This document shows positions 33,709-44,956 of a stretch of 64,000 nucleotides of DNA, in pieces. The stretch comes from Fragum whitleyi. Taxonomy: Eukaryota > Mollusca > Bivalvia > Cardiida > Cardiidae. The stretch lies in the NCBI GenBank assembly GCA_948146395.1, contig OX411557.1, positions 37,240,077-37,304,076 on the forward strand, in the 5' to 3' direction. Position 1 is the first letter of the stretch, and each line of letters opens with the position of its first letter. A model generated the notes under the pieces. That model ran no database searches, had not been told where the DNA came from, and was given only the letters and a program-made list of their open reading frames with translations. The translations under genes were made by a program, and so were the position numbers.

Positions 33709-33945
33709 AGCCTGTGCGTGACATTTCCTACAATTTGAAACATTCGTGAGGTGCAAAGATTGAGTAGCGTTGACAGCCACACACTGTAATTTTAAAGTTA
33801 CCTGATGGTCTACAGATACTTTGAGACCTTATCTATCTAGTAAATGCATAGTGAAGACTCTGGTCAGACTGTGTGAATGCACAGGCTGGCCGGAGTCTTT
33901 GCTTTGTGCATATTTGAAATTGTTGGAAATCTCCCGCACTGTCTC
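33709..33945 (+). mobile_element. Family D element
   Basis: It begins GAGCCTGTGCGTGACATTTCCTACAATTTGAAA and ends TTTGAAATTGTTGGAAATCTCCCGCAC; inside are TTACCTGATGGTC and GTGTGAATGCACAGGCTGG. Confidence 0.7.
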
Positions 33946-33996
33946 TTATTCTTTACTGTACAACAGTGCACAAACGACTGACTTCGATATTCTTAC

Positions 33997-34065
33997 CAAC
34001 AGAAAAGTTCCTGTCAATAACTGTTTGGCTTCTTGGATTTTTTCACATCCTGCTGCATTGTTTTT
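33997..34065 (-). CDS. Unidentified membrane protein gene, exon (23 codons)
   Basis: It encodes KNNAAGCEKIQEAKQLLTGT and then FLL, flanked by a pyrimidine-rich CCTTTTTCAG acceptor and a GTAAGA donor. Phase 0 on both sides. Its end joins the next exon to form the first hydrophobic helix. Confidence 0.6.
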
Positions 34066-34157
34066 CTGAAAAAGGGGAGAAAAAGAGGAAAAAATATTGT
34101 TGTGTTTGTGAAACACGAGTGCCCTCGAATTTTCTTTTTTTCACTCAGAGATTTTAC

Positions 34158-34194
34158 CTTGATTGAAATTCCATCCAAATAAGACAACCATGGC
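34158..34194 (-). CDS. Unidentified membrane protein gene, exon (37 nt)
   Basis: It completes an Arg codon and then encodes PWLSYLDGISIK, with a TTATGCTTAG acceptor and a GTAAAA donor. It enters in phase 2 and leaves in phase 0, fitting the exons on either side. It should lie before the first membrane helix. Confidence 0.5.
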
Positions 34195-34295
34195 CTAAGC
34201 ATAAAAAAATAAGTGTAAAAATGGTCTATTATTGCGCTTGAGATATTATTTGAATTTTGCATAATGTTGAGGTTATTGGCAATTCAATTTTTGAC

Positions 34296-34347
34296 CTTTG
34301 ATCTGTCAGAGATGATCCTAATATTGGTACACATATATCACTGACAT
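34296..34347 (-). CDS. Unidentified membrane protein gene, possible exon (52 nt)
   Basis: It encodes VSDICVPILGSSLTDQ with partial codons at both ends; the 3' phase fits the next exon. The acceptor is GACGACAG and the donor, GTCAAA, is weak. The upstream partner in the right phase was not found. Confidence 0.35.
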
Positions 34348-34787
34348 CTGTCGTCATTCCAAAAATGAATTTTGTACCGTGAAAATTCTCAAAGTATTTA
34401 GAAAAAAATGCTATTTTATTAAGTTATGCAGATAGACGGACGAATAGAAGAACGGCCAGACAGATGGTTAAACAATATACTACATATCTTTCTGTTTAGG
34501 GGCTATAAAAGTCTGTCAAATAGAAACACAGCAAAAACTTTAAAAAATGTTATTCCCAGTGTGCACTGAGCAATGCATATGTCGAGAAACATCGTTGTTA
34601 GAAAACTATAACATCGTAAATAAATCTTATCCAAACTGTAGTTTCAACATTTATATTATTCACCAACGAGAAAACCTTAAGAAAATCTTAAATATATACC
34701 ATAACAAATCTCCGAAGGTGACCCCCCCCCCCTCTTGCGCCTAATAGAATCGTTATCAAGAAAGATACATTAATGCCCGTAGGAAGT

Positions 34788-35230
34788 ACAGTTAATTACA
34801 TCGTGAAATTGACATCCACCTCAATCAAAACCATTCTAAATCGCTCACTCAGTGCTCCCTTCATTCATACCAAACACTCACTCAAACATTTCAAAAACGC
34901 TCAACCCCATTAAAAAAATATAAAATCAACAATGTCACTCAAAATAAATTTTGATAGAGAAAAAATGCGATTTCACTGACACAATTCAAATTGTTAGCGC
35001 CTCATAGGTTCTTGAAAAAAATAGGAAGCTATGTATAGAACTTGTGTGCAATTTTTTAATAAAGGGAGGTAATCAATATCTATAATTTTATTCATCCTGT
35101 ACAAAATGTGCGATATAGGATTGCCTCCCATTAAATTCACTCAATACTCGCTCCTCACACTCGTTCAATTTCATTCTTAAATCAGTCCAAAATCATGCAC
35201 CTTGTCAATTTCACGATTTTGTTAACTGTA
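34788..35230 (+). mobile_element. Family A foldback element, near-complete copy
   Basis: It begins ACAGTTAATTACATCGTGAAATTGACA and ends TTGTCAATTTCACGATTTTGTTAACTGTA. Length (443 bp) and order of parts match 558-1000 and 32580-33003, so these define the family's full length. Confidence 0.85.
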
Positions 35231-35338
35231 TTTAGATATTTGTGTGGCTAAGTTGAAAAAAGGTTAATATTATGAAGAGGGGGACTAACTTAAAACTGAC
35301 TGACTATTGCAATATACATACACGAATTATTGGCTTAC

Positions 35339-35478
35339 CTTATTCTGTAATGGAAACTCCATATTCAACTGTAGAAGATGGTTGGCTCTCCCTAGAGAAA
35401 TTGTAGGATATAAATCTTGCAATTGCGAAAACATAAAAGGGCTAATATGCCGAGGTCCACAAAATCCAATAATTATTG
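35339..35478 (-). CDS. Possible upstream exon on the minus strand (46 codons)
   Basis: An open stretch between an AAACATCAG acceptor and a GTAAGC donor encodes FCGPRHISPFMFSQLQDLYP and more, ending LQLNMEFPLQNK. Composition looks protein-like. It leaves in phase 0, which does not match the next exon I found (34296-34347), so either a small exon is missing between them or it belongs to another gene. No family was recognised. Confidence 0.4.
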
Positions 35479-35479
35479 C

Positions 35480-37146
35480 TGATGTTTATTACTGCAATGT
35501 GGTCATTTGCGAAAATTATTAAAAAGGAGATTGGGCATGTTCACTTTTTAGTCGTCAATTAGGGGCCACCCTTCCTCGGTTCGCCAAAATAGGTATTTGC
35601 AAATATTTTCTGAATTGATAGATTGATTCTCACGAAGAAAATTTCATTTATCAAGTGAAAGAATTCTAGAGATATTCACTTTGTTTTTATGCACATCTAA
35701 ACAGAGTAATCGTTCTTAAAATCAATTGAATTAATATTTTTTAAAGCTTTGGAATCTCTGTTTCTTAAACATTTTTGGTTTGATAAATAAGATATTCTTA
35801 AAATTGGTCCGGTGGACGAGTCGAATTTGCTTTACAGTTTTAAGATAAAAATGATGCGTCCTCGTGCCAGATTTTTCGTAAAATTAGATATTGTAAGGCA
35901 ACCTATCTGAAAATACGACTTCTTGTCAAAATCAGCTTTGTCATGCTCAATTTAATTCCAAATATATTAAAATTTGTTTATTATAAGCTAGAGGGTGAAG
36001 TATTAATTCAGAAATGTTATAATAAAGTAAGTAACACACGCTTAAAGAAACTTTTTTTATATTGAAGCAATTGAACGTTCATTCACCTTTTGAATTATGG
36101 TATCTGCTCGAAACCGAATTTCACGCAAAGGCCGAATTTTGTTATTAAATAATCAATAAATAATGATTAAAAATTTTATAATTAAAAGAAAAAAAAACTG
36201 TAGACGAAATAAGCCAGGTCACAACAACTTAAATAGTTTGATTCATTTTTTACATTGTTTACGAAACCAACCATATATATGTATAGCATAAACATAGGCG
36301 TCATTTTACGAAGCAAATGTCGCCCTCGGGTTTAAAAGCAGTATTTCCATAATCATTAACGATTCCTTAATTTGATCACTGAAAAATAGGGACCAGTCAT
36401 GACGTCAATTTCTAAGTGATTAGGTCACTTTTTTACTTTATATTTTATATTCAGTATAACTGCCATATGAAAGTGCGAATTTCAAAACTTCATATTGCAG
36501 CAAAAGGCAAGATTTGGGAAATTTGAAATTTGAACGTACCATAACCTGTTATATCTATGCAGTTACCTCAAGACTAAATGTATTATCTATGAGTTTTGCC
36601 CTTGACTTTTTAAAGCAGCCAAAATATTAAAAAGTTAACTCATCAAATTACGTCATGGCTAAGCCATGCCTTGCCAGAGAATAATAACACAGAATACGAT
36701 TTCTTTTTGACAATGTGTACAAAATATCCCATCTGGGTGGTGCGAAAATTACCGACCCGGGTAGGGCTGTGCAAATGTTTAACTAGCATCATTATTCTAC
36801 ATTTCTGGTTATTACTTTTTGATTTGACGATCGAATGACCTCTGTTGGGATTAATCTCTTTTTCAAATTTTGGTCTCACTGGTTCCCCATGTAGTCCTTT
36901 ATTAGTGACTTGTCATATTGCCTTAGAATTAAATGACGTACTCTCTGACTGTTTCTGCGAGCCACTTTCATATTTATCTTATAACTATACAAGTATCCGT
37001 ATGATAACAACCCGTATGATATTTTTTATGATATCACATAGTTATTTTTAGAACAATAATATCATACAGTTATTTTTAGAAACTAGCATTTAAGTTAGAA
37101 ACATCGACTAAAACAAGACAAAAAGAGGTTATAAGATAAATATAAT
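35480..37146. other. AT-rich stretch with no gene recognised
   Basis: Only short frames are present, the longest (minus, 36643-36879) without any protein-like pattern. Single-copy-looking sequence; no family A-G copy was seen here. Confidence 0.4.
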
Positions 37147-37284
37147 ACGTACTAAGTGTATTGTATGAAAAAATATCTAACTCGGTTGTGAGAATTGATA
37201 ATTGTCTCGGCAGAGCCTCGACAATGATCAATTCTCCCAACCTCGTTAGATATTTTTTTCCATACAAAACACTAAGTACGTATT
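37147..37284. mobile_element. Family G foldback element
   Basis: An almost complete palindrome: ACGTACTAAGTGTATTGTATG...ATATCTAACTCGG...GAGAATTGATAATTGTC, then the inverse ACAATGATCAATTCTC...CCTCGTTAGATAT...CATACAAAACACTAAGTACGT. It is flanked by TAATA and TATTATA. Confidence 0.75.
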
Positions 37285-37582
37285 ATATATATCCACATTA
37301 ATATTGTTACCATACTTCAGTAAGACTTGAACATGCACGCACATCCACCACACACAATAGTTTGGTCAAAAATATAGTTATTATCTTTTCACTAGCTAAT
37401 GCCCATTCATTTTCGAATGCTAATTAAATCGAAACATATGTGTTTATGGATTTCTCTTTTATTAATTTCACTTTATATACATCAAAGCAAGTACTCCTTT
37501 CAACCCGATTGAATGGACATAGCTAAGTAGACAAAAAATTGACATGAACACATTATGTAAATACGACCCGACGAGTCCAGTT

Positions 37583-37935
37583 ACAGTTATGAACATCGTG
37601 AAATCGACAATTTGGGTGGTTTTGGAATGATCTAAGAATGAAATTGAACGAGTGAGATGAGCGAGTTTTGCGTGAAATTTAAGGGAGGTGATGCAATATC
37701 GATAACTTATCCAAGTGCACGAAATAAGCGATAATCATTACTCCCTTTAACAAGATATACATACTAGTTCTGAAAAAAATATATGTCTTTGTCTTTACGA
37801 GCCAATCAGACGCTTTCAAATTCATAAAAAAACAATGGAATCATGGAAATTTTCAAACGATTTGAAAGCATTCGTTGATCTTTTTTAGTGATTTTTGATG
37901 AATGAATGAGTGTTGAAAATGATCTATTTGAGCCA
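37583..37935 (-). mobile_element. Family A foldback element
   Basis: It begins ACAGTTATGAACATCGTGAAATCGACA, has the stem AAGGGAGGTGATGCAATATCG...TCATTACTCCCTT and the GAATGAATGAGTGTTG phrase. The right terminus is lost. Confidence 0.65.
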
Positions 37936-38084
37936 AGCGTGACAAATCTCTCGCAATAGCGACGAAATCGTTCAAAACGCCCCTGTTCGATAAAATAATC
38001 CGTGATTTAATAGGCTAGTGAGAGTTTCTAAAGTACCTGATTGGTCCATCTATAAACACGAACAAAAGACCACGTAGATTATTT

Positions 38085-38350
38085 TTTAAAGGCAGGTAAT
38101 GAAATATTTCTTTTTTCGTCCACAATTGAACAACATTTGTGATATTGATTTACCTCCTTATTTTTTATTTCATTTTAAAACTAACTGCTCTACATGTAAG
38201 TCATTCATTTCCATTCCGAATAGATGCCATTAAAATTACTCCGACATTAAAGAAAACCACTACAAATCGCTTGCTCAGTACTACATGCAATACATTCAAA
38301 GCACGCACGCTTACATTCAAAGAGGACCATCGTTTGTGACAATGAACGCA
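38085..38350. mobile_element. Family A foldback element, eroded
   Basis: The stem AGGCAGGTAATGAAATA...GATTTACCTCCT remains, with weak CATTCATTTCCATTCC phrases. Confidence 0.45.
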
Positions 38351-38883
38351 GTTCAGTGTCAAGCAAATTATATGACAAGAAAGAAAAAAAGAAAACAAAC
38401 AATGAAAAGGGTATCAAAAAATTCGTCTATTTTAATAAAGCAATTTTAATCGGTTTTTTTTTTATTATTTTTATCATTTATCATTTATTATCTTCGTTAC
38501 TTTTTCATTACTATTGTAATCATCATTATTTTGATATAATTCTTAATTATTCAAAGACGGTGATTTTTAAGAATGGACATTATCCCCGAAGGATTGTCAT
38601 TAAATATCAACGGACAAGGTACGTTTAAAGATTTCAGTACTGTAGTATACTAGTAAACTATGGTCCGTGGCTTTGCATGAACTTTAAACCTTTCTTTTAC
38701 TTTATATGGAAAGGTGTCTTAAGTCTGATAATTATGTAAAACCATTTACTCAAACTTTTCATCGGCGTGGTGGAGTAAATAAATGTGACCCGCCACTCTA
38801 AAAGGGACCAGTTCTGTGTTCAGGATGACACAGGATGACACAAATGCATGTACAAGGCATGGTAATTTTCACATTGTCATCCT

Positions 38884-39014
38884 TCCCTGCGTTCAGGATG
38901 ACAAAAGGTGCAAACAGTTTTCCAATTATACCCCGCTTTGCACGGGCACATGCGTTCAAAGCGGGGTATAATTGGAAAACTGTTTGCTCTGTTTTGTCAT
39001 TCTGAACAGAGGGA
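38884..39014. mobile_element. Family B foldback element, very symmetrical
   Basis: TCCCTGCGTTCAGGATGACAAAAGGTGCAAACAGTTTTCCAATTATACCCCGCTTTG pairs with CAAAGCGGGGTATAATTGGAAAACTGTTTG...TTTTGTCATTCTGAACAGAGGGA. The arms are about 55 bp and almost identical, suggesting a fairly recent copy. Confidence 0.85.
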
Positions 39015-39409
39015 TGACCTCAATTTATTCATCGGCGTGGTATAATAGATAAATACTACCAGTCACGCGAAAAGGGAATATGTGGAATGTGCTAAATGTA
39101 TTGGCCCTGGTCAGGCAACGTAGTCTGCACAGACAGTTTTTTATTAATCTACAGCAATCATTATCCAAATACGTGAAAATAATTCAAACTTTAAATTTTG
39201 GTTGAACTCTGCTGAATTTAAAGTATATGTATTATTTTCTAAATATCATTATACGAATTCCAAAGATCGATTCCGCTGACCCAAAGTTTCTTTTGATTAA
39301 TTGTTTGTTTTGCTGTCTTGTTTGTTTGGTTGGGTTTTTTTTTTTTATTATTTTTTTTTTTTTTTAGTCTGATGGTTTTTCACGGAATCATAAATATAAA
39401 CATTTGGCA

Positions 39410-40284
39410 GGCCCTGGAGACTCTTTCTGTAAACGACACGGATTTTTTTTCAGAAATGAAGAGAGTATTTGTTTGATATCGTAGAGATATTAAACTGAAA
39501 TATATGTAATGAATGCGCGAACGAATTCAATCATGAAGGTGTCATTATGTTTTAGTTTCAAGCCTCGGTGAAATAGTAAATACTTTTCTTATTTCCCATG
39601 TGACTACGTTTTTTCGGAACCCACAAAAGAGGCTGAAATATCATCGAGATTTCATTTAGGAATAAAACCAACTTTTCAGCTAATCAGAATACAGGATTCT
39701 TGTTGGACATAACAAACATTTGTTCATTTGATATTATTTGTTTACATCTGTATTCGTGCATTCTGGTTGGCTGAAAAAAATATTTTATTCCTCAATGAAA
39801 ACAATTTTTGAGTACGCTGCTACTTTAAGCTTGTGAGTAAAATAGTCCCACAAGAAATACGTTTTTGCTTCATGATATTGAATTATAAGATACGAAAAGA
39901 TTGTGTGTCTTTTGAATTTCACGGAGCCATGAAACTAAAAATCTTATCACACTGATGCATGTTCATGCAGTTCGGCTAGGTATTTTTTTGTTTCAAACAT
40001 CAATGAAATTTAAAAAAAAAATATTTCTTTCATCTCGTAGATAAAAGAATACTTGCCTTCTAGAAAAACATGCCCTATAAGGCTACTTTAACTTTTCCTA
40101 TTTGAAGATATTCAATAATAATTCCTGATTATTCTGGAACTACGTGTTATATTTTGGAATTTCAATATTTGCTTCTTCTGATGCTTATCCATATCTATTT
40201 CTGGGATTCTGAAATTCTTCTCAAAGGCATTATTTTGGGGAAATATGTACATGCAAAAAAAGGGATTACGTATTACGTTTTAAA
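39410..40284. repeat. Composite of old interspersed repeats
   Basis: GCTAATCAGAATACAGGATTC (39680) and GTATTCGTGCATTCTGGTTGGCTGA (39752-39776) form a broad inverted pair. Blocks shared with 10360-10675 and 20130-20240 are present, and 40050-40220 resembles 43780-43990. No coding is seen. Confidence 0.45.
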
Positions 40285-40775
40285 CAAATCAGTGATGAAC
40301 TTCGTAAAATTGACAAGCTAAATGATAATGGTGTGGTTTCGGAATGAAATAGATTGAATAAATGGAGTTTTTACGCCGCTATCGGAATTTTTCCAGTTAC
40401 ATCGCAGCGACTTGAGCACCTTACAATGGATTCCTGGTATTTCTCTGACCAGTACAACCATCACATCCTTTTCTAGTCTCCAGCTGCTATCTTACATAAG
40501 TCTACGATTATCAACCCATTGGGGAGAGACAAATAGTCGGAAAGGATGAGTGTTGCCGTCGGGGAACCCTGGATCTCTAGATTGACAGTCAGACGCGCTA
40601 CCAACTGCGCTATGACGGCGGCTCGGACTGAAATTGAATGAGCGCGATGAGTTGGTATTAGTTTTGGGTGAAATTAAAGGGAGGTTATCAATTATCGCTA
40701 TCTTTTTTTAAGATGAACAAAATTAGCGATATTTATTACCTCCCTTAAATAATAAATTTACGATACGGGTGTGAA
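40285..40775 (-). mobile_element. Family A foldback element interrupted by a SINE
   Basis: The left part (GAACTTCGTAAAATTGACA...TCGGAATGAAAT) and the right part (TGAAATTGAATGAGC...AAAGGGAGGTTATC...ATTACCTCCCTT) flank the SINE at 40360-40630. The phrase TGAAAT appears on both sides and is the likely target-site duplication. The end of this copy probably continues at 41822-41948, past a LINE fragment. Confidence 0.7.
40360..40630 (-). mobile_element. tRNA-derived SINE
   Basis: On the minus strand it starts with a tRNA-like head: CGCCGTCATAGCGCAGTTGG with TAGCGCAGTTGGTAGCGCG as A box, then CCAGGGTTCC-CCGACGGC as a damaged B box. The body includes AATACCAGGAATCCATTG and the tail GATAGCGGCGTAAAAACTCC. 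It is read by RNA polymerase III and moved by LINE proteins in trans. It is the most complete SINE in the window. Confidence 0.75.
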
Positions 40776-41680
40776 ATATTGTCATTCACTAAAACGGATA
40801 ATTTAGAAAAGGTTCATAGAAAGTTTTTAAATCGTCTTTTAAATGTTAAACAAACCACCAGCTCTATACGGAGAAACCGGTAGGTTCCACTGATAATTAA
40901 TCAGAAAACATGATATTTCGATGTGGGTCGTTGGAAGAAAACAACTGGTCAAGAAAGGTAAAAACACTATTACAATACAGCGGTTTTAATGATTTATGGA
41001 TCTATCCTAATTCTGTAAACGTTAAAGTGTTTAATGGACTTGTACATTAATGAATGGCATAGAGATATTTTGAATAGGTCTACCTACCTTGACAAAATGA
41101 ACATAAAGAAATATCGAAAAATATTATCTAAATTAAGATAGTCTTCACATGATTTATTTATATAGAAGCCGTTTCGTCGAATATTTTTATGTCTCCCACA
41201 TGAAAATTTTCGACGAAATGTCCGTAAATGATCAAGATGCAGCTTAAGGGAAATAGTAGACGAATACCATTTTATTCTCATTTGTCCGCTTTATAAAAAA
41301 TTGAGAAAAGAATTATCAAAGAACTCTTTTATATGAAGCCAAGTGTATACAAACTTGTAGAACTTTTCAGTGGTGAAAATCTTTCAGTTTTGAACAATTT
41401 GGCTATTTTTTGTATCAAAAGCTTTCAAGTGAGAAAAGAATTCCTAGATGTAAACCAACTTAACTACTTAGGCACTTAACTTTTGTGTACAATATAAGTT
41501 TTGAAGTTTTGACAAATCAACTATGCAAGAAGATCCAATATTTTGATATATTTATTATTGTTTGTATAATGTTGTTGTTCTCTTGTTCTGTATGTAATAT
41601 ATGTAATGTGAAATGACGAGGAACATTTATGTTCAAGTCAGAGAAATAAACTATTGAATTGAAATTGAATTGAATAAAAT
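40765..41680 (+). pseudogene. LINE 3' fragment (C-terminal region of ORF2), plus strand
   Basis: Several frames give recognisable pieces in order: CEILSFTKTDNLEKVHRKFL, then LYINEWHRDILNRSTYLDKM, then the late motif DEYHFILICPLYKKLRKELS. These are typical of the region after the RT in long LINEs. Many stops and shifts are present. It ends GAAATAAACTATTGAATTGAAATTGAATTG, a microsatellite-like LINE end. The RT itself is missing by 5' truncation. Confidence 0.7.
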
Positions 41681-41821
41681 ATGTATAAAAAATCTATGAA
41701 TGGCTCCCATTGTCTTCTCAAACGAATCGCTTCCAACATTCAATTTAGTCAGTGAATTCGTGTTGTTTTTTTTTTTTGTTCTTTTTTTTCTAGAGATTTT
41801 TATTTTAAATTGTAGTTGTTG

Positions 41822-41948
41822 TTCGAATCATTTTAGTGATTATGGAGCGTTTTGTATGGTTTGAGCGAGTGTTTGAAATGAATAAGTGAGCAATTTGGAA
41901 TGACTTTGATCAGATTGACAGTCACTTTCACGGTGTTCTTAACTGTAG
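41822..41948 (-). mobile_element. Family A foldback element, right end
   Basis: It has GATTATGGAGCGTTTTGTATGGTTTGAGCGAGTG and ends TGACAGTCACTTTCACGGTGTTCTTAACTGTA. It probably completes the copy at 40285-40775. Confidence 0.6.
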
Positions 41949-42477
41949 GTATAGGATTTCAATTACCCGACTTGGGTTAGTCAAATAGCATGTATTCAAC
42001 ACTGGTCATTAGTAAAACTTGCTGCATTTGTATATTATCACAGAAGTATGTTTTATCAATATTGTTAGTTATATTATTATCATTACATGAAGTATACACT
42101 CATTAATTTTATTAATTATTATTTATCAATTCTATGCTGTAAATCTATATTTAAAATCGATTTAAAAACTATAAAACATCCGAGATATTTTATCTTTGTT
42201 TATTCTTTTTTTTTTTACAAATATTTTTATCATCTTTGTTACGTGGCGCCCGAAAAGGGAGCATGAACGTGTATCTACGCTGATCATACTTCAATAATAC
42301 AGCAGTCTGATCAAAATCACTTCGTTTTTATCTCATGACAAAGAATTCAGAGTGGTTATTCTCTCTTACTTCGTGAAAAATTTTGAGATACAATCTCGTG
42401 GCTGTTTTCAATCATTGTACGGTTGTTTGTTGTTTTTTTCACTTAGTTCATAGATGGTCAGCTGCCTATCGAGGGGT

Positions 42478-42540
42478 CAGTGCAAAACTATTGTAAGTGC
42501 CTATGAATATAAAGGCACTTACAATTTTGTTGCACGGACC
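42478..42540. repeat. Strong hairpin
   Basis: GGGGTC-GTGCAAAACTATTGTAAGTGCCT pairs with AGGCACTTACAATTTTGTTGCACGGACCCC around a short loop. Confidence 0.65.
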
Positions 42541-42589
42541 CCCGCTATGTCTCGCTTCTGTAATTTGCGCGCTTTCAATATAGTTTTTT

Positions 42590-43095
42590 GACAGCGTATG
42601 TGTGATCTATATAATTAACAATAATATTGAGAAAAAATTGAATCAATTTTCGACATCGCCATTACACGACCGACAATATTTTCGGTAAAATTGACAAAAA
42701 AAAATGATCTATACTCGATATTGACCATACTCGTTCAATAATATTGTGACCATTATTACTTTAACCCTTTCCTGTGTAATTCCTGCTTTTTACGTGCCTG
42801 TGATTTTATGACTTAGAAAACATTGTGAAAAAAGAAGAAATTGCTGCTGACAAGCAATTTCTTCTTTTTCCACACTATTTTCTACCTCTTAAATGGTTAT
42901 TTTTCAAATTAAATCTACTTTAAATTTTCGTCTGCAAAACCTTTGAATTTGGACAAGTCCAAGATTTTGTAAAACAGGAAAGGGTTAAGTAAATACGACA
43001 ACAAAATATCATTAATGTTGACAAATCATGAAATAATTTTTCGGCATCGCACATGCTCATTGAATAAAAATTTGTCAATAGAATTTTGCCAATAA
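42590..43095. repeat. Broad inverted repeat of about 500 bp with inner hairpin
   Basis: AATATTGAGAAAAAATTG..., TTAACCCTTTCCTGT... on the left face ACAGGAAAGGGTTAAG... and CATTGAATAAAAATTTGTCAATAG on the right. The centre is a hairpin at 42824-42872 (GAAAAAAGAAGAAATTGCT/AGCAATTTCTTCTTTTTC). It is probably an old foldback element. Confidence 0.5.
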
Positions 43096-43635
43096 AAAGT
43101 TTCATTTGATAATCAAAGGACTGCTTTTTTACGACATAAATTGTGCACCATGAGTCACGATGCGAAATAAGAAAATAAATTGGCGAGTTCATAGACACGA
43201 TTACTTAAAGCCCCCGTCGGTATTCGTGAACATTTCCGAAACGCAAGAAAATGATCTAAAACAACTATCTACACAAAAACTAGACTTTTTTTTCTCAAAG
43301 ATAAGCTTGAATTTGTCATTCCAGTATTCGACAATGCAAATGATTATGACGTGATGATCTAAATATAGGCCTATCTTGATGAATATTTATTACCCGCAAC
43401 ATTTCGGACGCAAATTTTAACAGAGCGCATTACCGCTTCTTCGCGTGGGCGTATTTCACGTGACCAAACCTAATTTACATATATTACTATATATGGCAGA
43501 TTATGCGTTTCCCGAAGAAGCCGCCTTTTGTAGATGATTTGTATTTTCATGTAACTCGTCTTTCATAATACTAAACCAAGAATAATTATTCATAGAATGT
43601 TCACGAAATAACCTTTTTTTACTCTAAACGCAGAC

Positions 43636-43738
43636 GAGTGTTTTAACAATGGAACTGATGATCAGCAAGTTGTATGTAAAGAACGAGACACTTAGAAGTT
43701 ATGATAACAAACGACACTCCAGCCAAGGCTATACAGAG
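43636..43738 (+). CDS. Weak candidate exon
   Basis: After TTTACTCTAAACGCAG there is an open stretch encoding MELMISKLYVKNETLRSYDN and more, ending before a weak GTGGGA. A second frame reads ECFNNGTDDQQVVCKERDT before a stop. There is no partner exon. It may be chance. Confidence 0.15.
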
Positions 43739-44409
43739 GTGGGAATATTCGCATGTTTCCGATTTTCTGTTTTGCAAAGATAAAATACTTGCCTATATGA
43801 AAAACGTGCCAACTAAGCATTTGTTTACTCTTCTTTTCCGAAGATGTTCGATCACAAAACACGTTCCATAAATTATTCTCGATTATTCCTTTAAAAAAAT
43901 GTTGTATTTTGGCATTTTCAGAGTGGCCTAAATTCGGCTGATTATTTGGTAACTTTTTCTGGGATTCTAAAATTCTTTAAGTTAATCCATATTTTATTGA
44001 ACAAGTGAGGAATGTTATAATACACTAAATACAGAATAATAGTTTAAATAGATTAGAACGAAAGAGAATCTCATTTGGTTCTTGTGAAGGGGTTTCAAAG
44101 GGTAAGATGACATATATTTTATACATGTACGGGATTCACAACTGTTCCCTTTTTGATTGATAAGTTCAACTATTTAAGGTACCTGTGAATTTAGGCGTGT
44201 GTTCAGAAGAGCAAAGCGCTTGCAAACGTTGGCAAACGCATTCCCGCTTTCTTATCATGAACGGTTAGTTTTCCTTGTGCGCTTGCGATGATCGGTGAGC
44301 AATATCAAGAAGTTACTAGCGAACACAAATGGCGGATAAGTTGAACATTATCGATTTTCATGAAAATCTTTCGTTTAGTTTGGATTCTTAAAAATCATCT
44401 GGAGGGCCA

Positions 44410-44503
44410 TCTTTTCGAGCCAAGGGTAACGAACGTTTTACTTATCTTACTAAGTAACTGAGAAGAAGCTATCGATTCGATACCCCTTGACTCGTGAAGA
44501 TCC
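44410..44503. repeat. Second copy of the short repeat at 17066
   Basis: It reads ATCTTTTCGAGCCAAGGGTAACGAACGTTTTACTTATC to CGATTCGATACCCCTTGACTCGTGAAGATC. Confidence 0.55.
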
Positions 44504-44956
44504 TGGAGGGCGGGATTTATGAAATACAAATTCATTTTTAATTTACTTTGTTTATTAAAGTCTAAATATGTTTTCTGCGGGTTTTGGTCAGATATAGCTT
44601 TGATATAGCTTAAGGGTTTAGTTCGAATACGGACATGAAAATTTTGCTCTAGCAAATTTTCCAAAAATTCGCGTCCAAAAGTGATTAATATGGGTATAAA
44701 GTAGTGAATATTACAGTGAATTAGAAGGATTATCTATTGGTGTAAAAATGGACTTATGAAATTCACCAATTTGAACTTGTAAGCATTTTTTCTATTTCTC
44801 TTTGTTAAATCGAGAAATTTCTAAAAATAGATCTATATTGTACGATTATAAACTGAACTGTTGTCGATATATTGATACACATACATCGGAGTGTACCGTT
44901 AAGCCCGTGAAAACATTGTCAATACGAAAATCAGAGAGTGAGATTTATACATTATT

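Noticed and set aside
40550..40630. tRNA gene on the minus strand
   Set aside because: The A box is good, but the B box is damaged, the acceptor stem does not close, and the sequence continues into a SINE body.
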